Notes: generated by a model not told the origin, from the sequence alone. A DNA stretch of 64,000 nt from Biomphalaria glabrata (GCF_947242115.1 NC_074719.1:43037349-43101348), one strand, 5' to 3'; shown: positions 18,825 through 29,380, numbered from the stretch's first letter. Numbers and translations are program-made.

Positions 18825-21800
18825 TTAATCGCAGTCAAAAAACCAAGCTGTCAAGGCTCCTCCGGCAGCCATCGTAGAATGTGATAATCCGGCTGCACCG
18901 GCTGACTGCAAGCCTGCCACTGGCAACCCAGAAGACATCATAGCTGCACCGAGGGATCCGCCTGCAATGCCGGCTGGATGAGAGGAAAGATGAATTCTAA
19001 TTAATTACGTGTATAAGTTGTGGAAGAAACACAAGAACAGCAACAGAAAATAACAACAGCAACAGAAAATAACAACAGCAACAAAAAATAACAACAGCAA
19101 CAGAAAATAACAACAGCAACAGAAAATAACAAACCTTATCTTAGGAAGAAGAAATCCGCATTTGAAACTATATCTATTAATAAATGTACCAGTAACCACC
19201 GTTATTCTATATCAAACAAAATAATTATCATAATTAATTGACTAATTAAATATTTTTATTGATTCATGTTTTATTAGGTACAATAAATAATGTTTTGAAG
19301 TATCAGCTTTATCGGAGAATGCGCTAAGGAGAAATAGCGTTAACAATTATTTAAGGGGACTAAACCCAACAAATTTAGTCATATATGTGAATAATGAAGG
19401 AAATATTTCCTTTATTGGTATCAAACAAAAAAAATTAAAAAAAAAATAATTAATTGACTATTTGGTTACTTTTTTTTTTTTTTAGTGATTCACATCTTGC
19501 CTATGTCCATAAATAATTGTGCGAGGTTTTCAACTTGATCCGAGAATGGGTTTGAGAGAAATAACGTGTCCACACTTTTTACCAGACAGACAGACAGACC
19601 GACAGTTGGTAGAGGCTTTGTATTAACAACAGTAACGAAAACAATTACAACGACACAAACAACATTGACAAGGACAGTAACAAGGAGATAACAAAATCAA
19701 TGATAACGGCAATAAAAACAAATTAAACTTATGTAATGGGAGGAACTTACAAGGATATCTTTCAATAGTGTAGAAGCTAGTTCCCGTATTTTATATCAAA
19801 CAAAAAAGTTTAAAGTTTTTAAGTTGATCCGAGAAAAGCATAACGTGTCCAATTATCTAAGGGGCGAAACCCTACGTATTTAGCTATATGTGAATACTGA
19901 AGAATTAATTTCCCTTGTTGGCATCAAAATAATTACTTACCACTGATTGATTGGCTTATTTATTATCTACGCAGATGAATAATTGTGTAATGTTTTAATT
20001 TGATTAACTTGATCCGAGAATGGGTGTGGGAGAAACAAGGTGTTCAAACTTTTTACTAGACAATACTTACATTTTCTTTTGTCATAATATTTTAGTTCTT
20101 CGTTGCCCGCGAGCATAGCAGCATGTGTTTTGAAATTTATATAGGGCCTTCTTAATGTTTTATTTCTGGTCGCTTGAGCCACGCTTATGATTTGTGCTGT
20201 TTTGCTTGATACGATTGTTTAACTTTGCTCTATTCATCATTTTTACAATGCTTATATCAACTCACTCTGTCTGTCTGACAACAATTGTTTACACATTGTT
20301 TCTACCACGCCCAAGCTCTGATCATGCTTACATTTTGCGCAATCATTTCTTTTACATGCCAACACAAGAATCAATCAAATAAATTTAAACAATTAGTTCA
20401 TTAATTAATAAGTAAAGTTCCCCGTCCAGACCTTGCCATCTATAGGGCAGATGATGTAAAGGTCATCTGTTTCTGTGGCCCAAGGTTAAAGATGGTGTCA
20501 TGTGGCCAGCACAACGACCAACCGACTTTACTTTTCCCTAACTAATGTCAGGTATCCTTTATAGCTGGGTGCACTCAAAACGCGAAATTAAAAAATCCCA
20601 GTATTTAAAAGGATTCAAACCCCGAACCCCGGTTCAGAAGCAAATCGCTTTACCACTAAGCCAACGCGCCACCTAGTTAATTAATTATTGGTAAATAATT
20701 GTTTTGTTTGGTATCTCGAACAAGTGAAAGAAATATTACTAGACTAAAAAAATGGTATAAGTTGAATTAGTCCCGTTTATTGTTTGTAGAAAGAAAACTT
20801 GTAAATAACTATACATAACTAATAAAACCTATTTTCATAAACAGCTCCCTGGCAGAGCCGTTTTCGAATTGGCTTGGGGAGGCTGTGGAGGCCTTAGCCA
20901 GCGAGTTCAGGTGGCTCACTTTTTTTTTTATACAAACATTTAAAAGCGATCCCCCAGACCCTCTCTCACTTCCTTTCCCCTTCCCCAAACTGGTCCATAC
21001 AAGTGATAAGATCATTGCGTATTGAGAAAGCTAAAAACATGAAATTGCGCTAAACAAAAACAATTGGTAAAAACACATTATATACTGTTGGTCTAGATCT
21101 ATTCTGTGGCATTTTACGTCTCGAGAGACGATCTTTTCCCTTTGCAACTTCTTGTGTGACTAAAGAGGCCAATCCTTGATACACAGCTGCGATCGCAGGT
21201 TGGGCATATGTGATCACCAGGCGCCGTTGCATTATCACCCTTCTTTCTGCTTCTCTAGTGTATGGCATCTGCAATCCGATACCTTTCCTTTATGCTCTCT
21301 CTCTATGTGGATCTATCCAGTGCTACTTTTCCCAGCTGCTAGTGTCGATTTTGAAGAGCTTTATGTCGCGTTTGCATACATCCGTATAACGTAAAAGTAG
21401 GCGACCAGCGGCTCTCCTGCCTTCTATTAGATCGCCGTACAGAATGTCTTGTGGAAGTCGACCTACTGGCATTCTACGAAGGCGTCTGCTGCTGATAACA
21501 GAGCGGATGTCCTGGCATCCTGCTCTTCGTAGCACTTCCTCTTTGGTTATCCTATCTACCTAGCCACGTTCTAGATCTATTACAAATTTAATTACATGAC
21601 TGATTCAAACTAATTTATACAATTACACTTAAGAAAAGTTTGTGTTTTAAAAAAGTATTTTAAAAAAATGTTGTTTTTTTTTTAGATTCTGTTTTTGGAC
21701 GAAACATAGAAATCTCACCTGCTGTGAATCCCATTCCAGCCAGGGCGATTGGTCCCATAACAGCCGTAGCGGCAGTTCCAGCAACAAAACCACCGATTTT

Positions 21801-21875
21801 TTTCCAACAAAATTTCGCATCTGAGAGCTGACTACATAGAAGTAGCAGAAGGATAGCAGTGTGAATGTTGGCCAT
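18825..21875 (-). CDS. ISG12/IFI27-like small membrane protein, spliced (two coding exons)
   Basis: Exon one (21875 down to 21719) encodes MANIHTAILLLLLCSQLSDA, a signal peptide, then KFCWKKIGGFVAGTAATAVM and GPIALAGMGFTA. It ends in CAG followed by donor GTGAGA. Exon two (18973 down to 18825) follows CTCTCATCCAG and continues in phase as AGIAGGSLGAAMMSSGLPVA, GLQSAGAAGLSHSTMAAGG and ALTAWFFDCD, then TAA. The joined product is 101 residues. The glycine/alanine-rich GFTAAGIAxGSxAAxMMS and LQSxGAAGLS pattern is the Ifi-6-16/ISG12 family, in vertebrates interferon-induced and tied to mitochondria, apoptosis and antiviral defence. A TTTTTCTCAG acceptor two bases before the ATG implies a 5' UTR exon upstream. 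The 2,745-bp intron holds nested repeats. Function here is inferred from family only. Confidence 0.88.
19024..19134. repeat. 19-20-bp tandem repeat in the ISG12-like intron
   Basis: About five units of ACAACAGCAACAGAAAATA occur with little variation. An open frame on the minus strand (FCCCCYFLLL) is a by-product of the repeat. Confidence 0.8.
19200..20180 (+). repeat. Family P repeat fragments, at least three in series
   Basis: Right-half blocks of the family (ATTGACTAATTAAATA, TTGATCCGAGAATGGG, GAGAAATAACGTGTCC, ACCAGACAGACAGACAGA) recur around 19200-19370, 19400-19640 and 19780-20070. All are in the ISG12-like intron. Confidence 0.55.
20411..20672 (-). mobile_element. SINE family 1, nested
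   Basis: Complete family body (GTTGGTCGTTGTGCTGGCCA, GGGATTTTTTAATTTCG) with tRNA-like head at the right. It is flanked by similar AGTTNATTAATTA words (about 20397-20410 and 20673-20686), a likely target duplication. Confidence 0.75.
21104..21570 (-). mobile_element. LINE family Z, 5'-truncated insertion with 11-bp TSD
   Basis: Perfect direct repeats CTAGATCTATT flank it at 21093-21103 and 21571-21581. The minus strand encodes LPQDILYGDLIEGRRAAGRL, RYTDVCKRDIKLFKIDTSSW, and, in a different frame, the finger CPTCDRSCVSRIGLFSHTRSC. That is the same C-terminal layout as at 4590 and 10190 but a better-preserved finger. The GDLxxGxRxxGRxxLRYxDVCKRD block is typical of this LINE group. Confidence 0.85.
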
Positions 21876-21935
21876 GTCTGAGAAAAATAAAACATGTTTA
21901 CAAATCTTTAAAAACTTCATTCAGCAAAACTTTAA

Positions 21936-22177
21936 CTCTTTCTCTCCGTAATTATATTATATTATTATTCATTCCGCTCATTTGTATTTCACTATCCTGT
22001 TATGATTAAACTTCAATAACTTTTTTGTTTGTAATCAGAAAATGTTATATTTGGTATTGAATTACTGGAGAATGCATGCTCTTTTTACACAACACAAATT
22101 AAATTTTATAAATCCAAAATCAATTTAGTTGAATGGGGTCCAATCAACGTTGGCATCGTCGATTAGGACAATTAGAT
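21936..22177. mobile_element. piggyBac-like MITE with TTAA flanks
   Basis: TTAA at 21932-21935 and 22178-22181 bracket a 242-bp segment that starts CTCTTTCTCTCCGTAATTAT. Its right end (CAACGTTGGCATCGTCGATT-AGGA) is homologous to the right end of the 63-bp element at 36599-36661, where the terminal repeats are clearer. Confidence 0.6.
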
Positions 22178-22244
22178 TTAATGCTCGTTGTAATAGAATG
22201 ATGCATACATATCATATACATAAAGGCAGCACTAGGTAATAATA

Positions 22245-22490
22245 AGAGGTGCGGTGGCTGAGTGGTCAAGCGCTTGACTTCTGAATCGGAGGGTTCCTGG
22301 TGAAGACTGGGATTTTATTTTTTTATTTTTGGGATCTTTAGGGCGACTCTGAGACCACCCAGCTCTAATGACATAAGTAAAGGTTGGTCGTTGTGCTGGC
22401 CAAATGACATCTAGATTAACTGTCCACAGAAACAGATGACCACTACATCTTCTGCCCTATAAACCTAATTTTCCAAATGGGGAACTTTAG
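22245..22490 (+). mobile_element. SINE family 1 between 50-bp direct repeats
   Basis: The head has GTGCGGTGGCTGAGTGGTCA and the body the usual GATCTTTAGGGCGACTCTGA and CGTTGTGCTGGCCAAATGAC. It lies between two copies of an approximately 48-bp segment (GTAATAGAATGATGCATAC... and GTAATAGAATGCTGCATAC..., each ending GGCAGCACTAGGTA) at 22190-22239 and 22494-22543. Confidence 0.75.
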
Positions 22491-22559
22491 GTAGTAATAG
22501 AATGCTGCATACGTATGACATATTTATGATGGCAGCACTAGGTACCAAATTTTGAAGGA

Positions 22560-23060
22560 GAGAAAAAGGTGAATTAAATAAAGCGAGTTAAGGGACCGTG
22601 CTGACCAGGACACGAACCATGGATCCCACGAGTCAGCAACGCAGTGCCGTTAGATCGTCTAAGAACCGAGCCTAAGGCTCTTCGAGCTCTAAGTTTGAAA
22701 AAAAAAACCTGTTTGAGCGTCAAACAGTAAAAATAAATAAAAATAAAAAACCTGCGTGAACAGACATTCTGTCTGGGAGAGACCCAAGTCAATGCTTATG
22801 TAAAGCATTGCTATTTCCGATGCATCTGTCCCTCAACACATGGGCTAGACATGGCCGAAGGCCGAGTGCACCGGGGACCTCCGCCATTTTCCTATGTTGT
22901 ACCTAGCTAACCGTGGAGGACTCGCCATTAGTGTAAACGGTCCCTTGAGGAACGGCGCATGGATTATCGACACGGTCGTGAGGGCTCTATTTCAACTCCG
23001 CTCCGTGCAATGGGTAAGCTCTCGCCTACCCTAGGACACCCCCACGGGAGTTTTGTTTTG
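22560..23060. repeat. GC-richer unclassified segment with tRNA-like patch
   Basis: On the minus strand CTAACGGCACTGCGTTGCTG...GGTTCGTGTCCTGGTC resembles a decayed tRNA-like SINE head. The rest (22800-23050), including GGTCCCTTGAGGAACGGCGC, is unlike its surroundings in composition but shows no protein I recognise. Confidence 0.35.
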
Positions 23061-23280
23061 CAAACAAACCAATAGACCAGTGTTCCATAAGTAGCAGTTA
23101 GCGGAGAACTTGTTTGTTTTAAGATTGGAATGCCTCAAAAAAAAAAAACACCTATATATTTAGATATTTTTTTAAAGTACATATATAGTGCTTTTTGTGA
23201 CGGTACGCACCGGTGCGGCGAACCGGCAATTTTTCAACGTGGGACAAAAATTATTACTTTTCTTTCATATGCACCACATA

Positions 23281-24682
23281 TCTATATTATAAAGTAGAAT
23301 GTGTGGAGTATGTATGTATGTATGTATGTATGTTACTTATAGACATCAAAACCGCTTGACCAATCTTGATAAAACTAGGCAGGAATGTTCCTTGGGTACC
23401 AACTTAGACCTTAGTGAATGTATTGTAGCCCTAAAACAAATGTAAGACCCTCAAAAAAAATAAAGTTGTCCGACTCTATTACAGCTATAGTATTTTATGG
23501 ATCTAGGCCATGTCTACAATGTTGACATTAGAAAAGATAGAAAGGATTTAGACCTAGATCTAATTTTAAGAAATACACTTTGCGCAGATAGTTTTTTACT
23601 TTGACACATGAAAATACAAAAGAAGATCCATTGATTTCATTATATAATCAAATTAACCTTCAATTTTGTGTTTCAACAGCATTTTTTACATTAATTAGTT
23701 CCTTATATCTGTGATTACAGATTTCCTGACGAACATTCTTTCATTAGACAATTCCGTAATGAATCGCGTACTAAATATTAATTCGTTTAATTGTTTACTT
23801 TATAATCCCATCCCTAGATCTAAAACTCTAATTCAACTCTAAGATGATAAAACTTCTCTTCGCACAGATAGTTTTATACTTTAACACATAAACATATTAA
23901 TTAAAGTCCATTCATTTCATATTTTGATCAAATAAACATTCAAATTTGGTTTTCTAAAGCTACATTCGTTTACGAAAGCTGCGAAGCCGAGTTAAAGGCC
24001 TAGATCTATATTCATTCATGAATCGCGTACTAAAAATTATTTCGTTTTATTGTTACTTTATAATCCCATCCCTAGATCTAAAACTCTAATTCAACACTAA
24101 GATGATAAAACTTCTCTTCGCACAGATAGTCTTATACTTTAACACATAAACATATTAATTAAAGTCCATTCATTTCATATTTTGATCAAATAAACATTCA
24201 AATTTGGTTTTCTAAAGCTACATTCGTTTACGAAAGCTGCGAAGCCGAGTTGAGATAGTCCTAGATCTATATTCATTCATGACTCGCGTACTAAAAATTA
24301 TTTCGTTTAATTGTTCACTTTGTAATCCCATTTATTTAACAAAGCTATCGCTCTTTTCGTTTTTAATAGATAAGAATGTATCGACTTCGGGTAAACCCAT
24401 TTTCGCAAAACTAATTTTATTTTCGTAGCGAAAGAGAAATAACGTGAAAGGATCATTAGCTACGTTTAACATACATCTAAATCCAATCCACTAGATTATT
24501 CAAAAGCAAATGTTTTAATTAAAAAAAAATGGATTTAAGCCTATTAGCTATTTTTACATTGACACATTCGCTTTACTTATTACATTATTATTTCGTTTAA
24601 TTGTTTACAAAACACTCTCAGTGACTATATCGACAGTAATGCGCAAATAAAGACCCGCGGGTCGCGGGTAACATATGTCTAG
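23281..24682 (+). mobile_element. Non-autonomous Helitron, complete ends
   Basis: It starts TCTATATTATAAAG directly after A23280 and ends CTAG directly before T24683, as expected for a Helitron in an A|T target without duplication. A perfect 7-bp stem ACCCGCG/CGCGGGT with loop GGT lies at 24653-24669, 13 bases from the end. Near the 5' end is the common ACCGCTTGACCAATCTTGAT...AACTAGGCAGGAATGTTCCT region. Inside are tandem copies of a ~260-bp unit (starts near 23759, 24018 and 24279). No Rep/helicase coding, so it was moved in trans. Confidence 0.85.
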
Positions 24683-24744
24683 TGCATTATATATATAGGC
24701 ATATATATATATAAAACAAACAAGAAATATAAAAATACTTAAGA

Positions 24745-24910
24745 AACAAAGTTATACTAAGTGTAGTTGTATCAATTAGTCTGGATCAGCCATGTGATCA
24801 AATTTGTAATAGATCTAGACCAACACTAATAAGTTGCGCGACTAATATTAGTTTTACCTATTGCTTTTATTTAGCGCTATTTCACAACCTAATAGAAGGA
24901 ATGGTAACAA
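24745..24910 (+). repeat. Family P repeat, left part
   Basis: GTTATACTAAGTGTAGTTGT, CAGCCATGTGATCAAATTTG and TAATAGATCTAGACCAACAC follow the family order. Confidence 0.55.
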
Positions 24911-25582
24911 AAAGGCACTGATGACCAACTTGCACACTATTGACCTCAATTCTTGAGCCCTGGAAGCAGTTGGAAAGTTATAAATAGAACAGGCAAAGAA
25001 TTGTGTTTTTTTGCAGTCCCCAAAAATATTTCATCAATGCCGTGATTTTATTTCAGATAATGATGTAAATGAGGCTCTTGATAAGTAGATATTTCATTAC
25101 ATCTTCGCCAAAGTTATTCTAGAGTCTCTCTCCCTCTCTCTCGTACGACAGAAAGTTTACAAATCTCCAGAGTTTCCTACAAACATCCCATGAGGTGATT
25201 AAAAAAGAGGCTATTCTAAAAAAAAAACAAAAACAAAAAAAAAAAAACAAATAAAAAACATTGAGATAAAAAAGATCAAGCGATCAAGCCCATTACTAAC
25301 GAATGTCACTTTGAAGTGTCAGCTTGCCCCAATCCCTTTAAACTTTCGACATACGCTCTTTTTTTTTTTTTTACCTACCGACGAAAACAGTTTGCTAAAG
25401 ACACCAGGATCTTAATTTTCTGAAGCCTAGAATAGAGGACAAAGCTAGGGGTAACAGGAGAGGAGAGGGGGGGGGGGAAGAGAAAGTAGGCAATAAATGT
25501 TTTGGTGTGAAAGGTAGGGGGCGTTCCTAGAGAAAGTTTGAGGAAAATCTGCGTTATAGACAGTCTCGAACATTTGTTTCTA
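24911..25582. other. Spacer, nothing recognised
   Basis: Poly-A and CT-rich runs, a G10 run near 25469-25478. No gene seen. Confidence 0.45.
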
Positions 25583-25976
25583 TCTATCTATCTATGTATC
25601 TATCTATTTATCTATCCATGTATCTATCTATGTATCTATCTATGTATGAATGTATCTATCTATGTATGTATCTATCTATGTATCTATCTATGTATCTATC
25701 TATGTATCTATCTATGTATCTATGTATCTATCTATGTATCTATGTATCTGTCTATGTATCTGTCTATGTATGTATGTATGTATGTATGTATGTATCTATC
25801 TATGTATGTATCTATCTATCTATGTATCTATCTATGTATCTATGTATCCATCTATGTATCTATGTATCTGTCTATGTATCTGTCTATGTATGTATGTATG
25901 TATGTATGTATGTATGTATGTATGTATGTATGTATGTATGTATGTATGTATGTATGTATGTATGTATGTATGTATG

Positions 25977-26050
<74 letters not shown>

Positions 26051-26054
26051 ATCT
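25583..26054. repeat. TATC/TATG microsatellite, 470 bp, compound
   Basis: The left half mixes TATC and TATG in a block that is itself duplicated (a TATCTGTC-containing motif at about 25747-25775 and 25867-25890). Then come about 23 pure TATG units and 17 pure TATC units. Three overlapping open frames (YLSIYLS, YVCMYVC) are repeat artefacts, not genes. Confidence 0.95.
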
Positions 26055-26086
26055 TATATCTTATATATATATTACTACGAATCTCA

Positions 26087-26812
26087 CTATCCAGGCTCTC
26101 TGCAAACTGCACCATACACCACCAGCTTAAAGAACTTGACAACTCAGGACTCCAAAGTAACGTAACACTTTAATAGTTGAATAAATAACAGCCAATACTG
26201 TACAATTGGCAACACGTACACTGTACAAATATCTCTCCGATAACACCGTTCCGCAGTATCAACTCTTGCACTGGCCTCTCCGTCTCGTTCCGGGCTTGCA
26301 CTGGGTTCAACAGTTCAGGACTGACTTCACACACTAGGCTCGTTGTGTCGGACTTGATCGCAGACCAAGATCAAGACGCCAGCCGTCTCAACTGTACTTG
26401 ACAGTACTCCGCACTGAACCGTCGTAATGCTCCGTACAGAACCACACCGCTGAACTGTGCTGTAGTCGACCGGACTGTAGTGAACCGGGCTCTGAACCCC
26501 TGCCGTGAACCTTGCTGTAATGAGCCCTTTTCTCGACCGTCTTGACTGCGACACCTACGCTCTTTATATAGGGTCCCTACTGGCCTTCTAGAACAGGACA
26601 GAACGCCGCTCGACGTTTCTAGGTGGTCAGATGACTACAACTCTCGTGACGCTGCGATCCTTCCCGAAATGTCCTGTTGACACTCGACTCGGCTGACAGT
26701 CGTAACTCGTCACGGTTGACCGCTCGTCTAGCGCTGGCCTGGGGCGATTTGCGTCGGCTGACTACACACACACCACTACCCCTCTCTGTGCTACCACCAA
26801 GTTTATAACAAT
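26087..26812 (-). mobile_element. Solo LTR, retroviral-type retrotransposon fossil
   Basis: On the minus strand it begins TGTTATAAACTTGGTGG and carries a TATA box (CCTATATAAAGAGCG) near 26565. It is followed by a moderately GC-rich region and ends near the TA tract at 26087. It is flanked on both sides by short TA tracts, so any target duplication cannot be separated. No internal retroviral coding is attached. Family (Ty3 or BEL) cannot be fixed. A second fragment of the same LTR is at 59480-59602. Confidence 0.65.
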
Positions 26813-26815
26813 ATA

Positions 26816-26852
26816 TACTCATTAATCTTCGGACTCGTAAACAAGCCTTATA
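26816..26852 (+). mobile_element. LINE family Z 3' tail
   Basis: CTCATTAATCTTCGGACTCG and AAGCCTTA match the end of family Z exactly enough to assign. It abuts the solo LTR and suggests that the LTR landed in or next to a LINE Z copy. Confidence 0.55.
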
Positions 26853-27092
26853 TATATATATATATATGTGAGTGTGTTTAATTATATTAAGGGGAACTGA
26901 CTCTATCATATTCCACCTACCTTATACAGAAATATACAAGAAGTATATACAAGAAGTATATCAAGAAGTATATCAGGGTATAATGATTTATAACCGATTA
27001 GTTGCTGTTGCCAGCATACGTATCAACTTACAAAATAATTATCGCGAAGTGAACGCAGCTCCGACTACTAAATATCGACACAGTCTCTTCCA

Positions 27093-27145
27093 TAGGCGTA
27101 GCTTAGATTTTTTTTTTATTTTTAGGGGGGGTGGGGTAAAATGGC
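27093..27145. mobile_element. End of a CAGTGGCGTAGC-type hAT MITE
   Basis: CCATAGGCGTAGCTTAGA followed by T-run and GGGGGGGTGGGG parallels the left end of the element at 61668. Only one end is visible. Confidence 0.4.
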
Positions 27146-27301
27146 TTCCAATTATTTTAAAATTTATTATTATTTTTTTTTTTCATGATACACACTGTTA
27201 CAAAAGTTTCATTACAGCTTTCCTTCATATTTGTTTTCGGAGGTACGTTTTATGTATCCTAGACTAGTTTGTTTTTTGGAATAACGGCAGTGGATATCCC
27301 T

Positions 27302-27475
27302 CGTAACAAGTGCTTCTTTTCTAGTGCCATTAGAGATTGGAATGTGTTGCCTGAATCAGCCAGGAAAACCAACAACTTGGTAGAGTTTGTCACCGATGAA
27401 CATACATGACTAGATTGACACATGCATTGGGTGGAGTGTAATTATCTTCTTTTGTGAAGTAAGGTCTGTAATATA
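27302..27475 (+). mobile_element. LINE family T fragment split by a Helitron
   Basis: It encodes FFSSAIRDWNVLPESARKTN and NLVEF, then the 3' UTR AATTATCTTCTTTTGTGAAG. Its tail resumes at 27764-27780 (TATAAGATAAGATAAG) after the intervening Helitron. Confidence 0.75.
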
Positions 27476-27763
27476 TCTAATACATAAAGTAGATTTACAG
27501 ATTTACAGGTGTATGCATACATGTATGTCTTGCATAGAAATTAAAACCGTTTAATCAATCTAAATGAAACTTGGCATGAGCGTTCGTTAGATAATAGCAG
27601 TGATCTTAGGATATGCAAAGTTGCCATACAAGAAGAGAGTTTAATAGATTTAGAATTTAGATCAATCGGGCATATTCACATAGGCAGTAACACACACCGC
27701 GGCATAAATGGCATTTATAGTAGAAAAAAAAAACAGAGCAAAACCGGGTAATAACATAGATAG
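27476..27763 (+). mobile_element. Short Helitron inserted in the LINE T tail
   Basis: The segment starts TCTAATACATAAAG, includes AAACCGTTTAATCAATCTAA-ATGAAACTTGGCA, the same 5'-region phrase as the Helitron at 23281, and ends AACATAGATAG before T. It interrupts a LINE tail that continues on the other side without target duplication. The 3' hairpin is decayed (AAAACCGGGT remnant). Confidence 0.65.
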
Positions 27764-27789
27764 TATAAGATAAGATAAGAATTGTATTT

Positions 27790-28204
27790 GCTATTTCCCT
27801 GTATACACCTATGATTCTTTCTATGCATTAAGTTTTAGCTTTCACTTTCTTTGAAATTTTTGTTCCGATTCACGGAAAACAAAATTAAAAAAAAGCAACA
27901 TTAAAAATTTAAAATGCAATAAAAATGTCTTACTTGGCAACGTCTGTATGGCTTAAAAATTTGAAATCGATAACAACCACTCTGTTATGGTTTTCGTAGA
28001 ATCAAATTTGTTGACAGTTCCAAAATCAAATAAGAATTTCTTTAACCATTTTTCCCCATAACAATAAAGAACAAATGACAACGTATACATTGGTAACAAT
28101 AGAGTTTCGCTCAAAACAACAGCTGTTGTAAATAATCCATCTATAGCAATCTATATAGAATATATGTTATTTTTGTTTATTTTTATCTTTGCGTCCATCA
28201 TTTT
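27790..28204. other. AT-rich spacer
   Basis: No recognised gene or element. Confidence 0.45.
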
Positions 28205-28495
28205 TAGCGGCCCACGAAAAGCCGCTATTAGTTTTGTGTTATCTGTATGTCCGTCTGTCCGTCCCGTTTAGATCACAGAAACTAGAAATAATATTTAAAA
28301 TTCAATATCATGAAATTATATATATATATTTATATTTCAAAGCAAAAAATCTTTAATTAATTTTAAGAAAATCTTTGCGAGCAGTTTTGCTTTTTAATAA
28401 AAAAATACACAACTTTTAAATAGAAAACTTCAGGGGAGGTAAGTTTTTAAGAAAAGTCCCAGACTTCTTCATTCATAGATTCGCGCAGTAGTAAA
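28205..28495 (+). repeat. Interspersed repeat B, second copy
   Basis: GCGGCCCACGAAAAGCCGCT, ATTAGTTTTGTGTTATCTG, AAAACTTCAGGGGAGGTAAG and ATTCGCGCAGTAG appear in the same order as at 4955-5310. Confidence 0.65.
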
Positions 28496-28683
28496 AAAAA
28501 AAAAAAAAAAAAAATAAAACAAAGTTGTTTTATTAAACAAGAATGACAAAACAGTTCCTAACAAGACTGAACATACACACACGCCCACCTAGACTCTAAG
28601 CCAGTTTTGCACACCAGTACAGGCAGTTCACAACACACAATAAAAAACATAAATACACAACATTCTGTCAACAGGATGTCGGG

Positions 28684-28790
28684 TTATCTCCTTCCTTCAC
28701 CTCAGCGTGGCGCCTCCGTTGAAACGTCTAGTAGTGGATCTAGATAGGCTAAGTACGAGTAGCGAACCAGGCCCCTTCAGGACACCTTGG
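28684..28790 (+). repeat. Interspersed repeat A, partial
   Basis: CTTCACCTCAGCGTGGCGCC and GGCTAAGTACGAG...CAGGCCCCTTCAGG parallel 13835-13915. Confidence 0.5.
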
Positions 28791-28969
28791 GTGAGCTTTT
28801 TATTTTTTTAAATCTCTTTTGGGGTGGGGATGGAACAAATAGCCCGGTAACCCAGTCCAAAAAATCCGCCACACAGTTCCACAAAGGGGGCCGACATCAG
28901 TGTCCCGTTAGCTGGAGTGGCGGTCCCTGCACGGAACAAGACGTTTACAGTTTAGGAACTAGGAGTAAA

Positions 28970-29076
28970 GTCCCCATGGTTAGCGCTGCCTCATTTGGAG
29001 GCCCCCCTGAAGTGGGAGCCACGGGGGATTTTCAAATTCTCCCCCCCTCCTCCCCCACCCTATCTACGCCACTGAT
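28970..29076. mobile_element. hAT MITE end, CAGTGGCGTAG type
   Basis: GGAGGCCCCCCTGAAGTGGG, CCACGGGGGATTTT, a C-rich run and CTATCTACGCCACTG at the right end are the inverted counterpart of the element at 61668-61866. The left end is not resolved. Confidence 0.5.
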
Positions 29077-29146
29077 ACCAAGAGAATATATTAAATATTA
29101 AACAGTAAAAGCCGTGAAAACAAAATTCGGAAGCAAATATCAGGTT

Positions 29147-29380
29147 TTAGTGCGGTGTGATGGCCAAGGGGTAAAGGGTTTGGCCTCTGTACCTAGGGGT
29201 CTCGAGTTGGAATCCAGGGGAAGACAGTGATTTTGAGTCGACCTAACCCTAATCAGTACCCCTCATACGTTGGGAAATCAAAGTTGGCTGGTCGTTGTGC
29301 TAGCCACATGACTCATTCGTTAACCGTCGGCCATAGAATTGGATGATCCGTATGTCTGCTCTATAGATCGCAAGGTATAA
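29147..29380 (+). mobile_element. SINE family 1
   Basis: Head GTGCGGTGTGATGGCCAAGG, B-box-like GAGTTGGAATCC, body GGCTGGTCGTTGTGCTAGCC, tail TATAGATCGCAAGGT. Confidence 0.75.

Larger units (their letters stand above)
20235..21640 (-). repeat. Family P repeat interrupted by a SINE and a LINE fragment
   Basis: Family P pieces read in order on the minus strand at 20235-20410, 20673-21103 and 21571-21640. Between them lie a SINE family 1 copy (20411-20672) and a LINE Z copy (21104-21570). Removing both inserts restores one continuous element. The order of events is family P first, then both insertions. Confidence 0.7.

Noticed and set aside
21876-21920. Extension MKFLKICKHVLFFSD before the ISG12-like start
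   Set aside because: A TTTTTCTCAG splice acceptor lies directly before the second ATG, which itself starts a good signal peptide.
25538-26173. Three overlapping long open frames of Tyr/Leu/Ser/Met repeats
   Set aside because: They are translations of a TATC/TATG microsatellite; all frames are open because the unit contains no stop in these phases.
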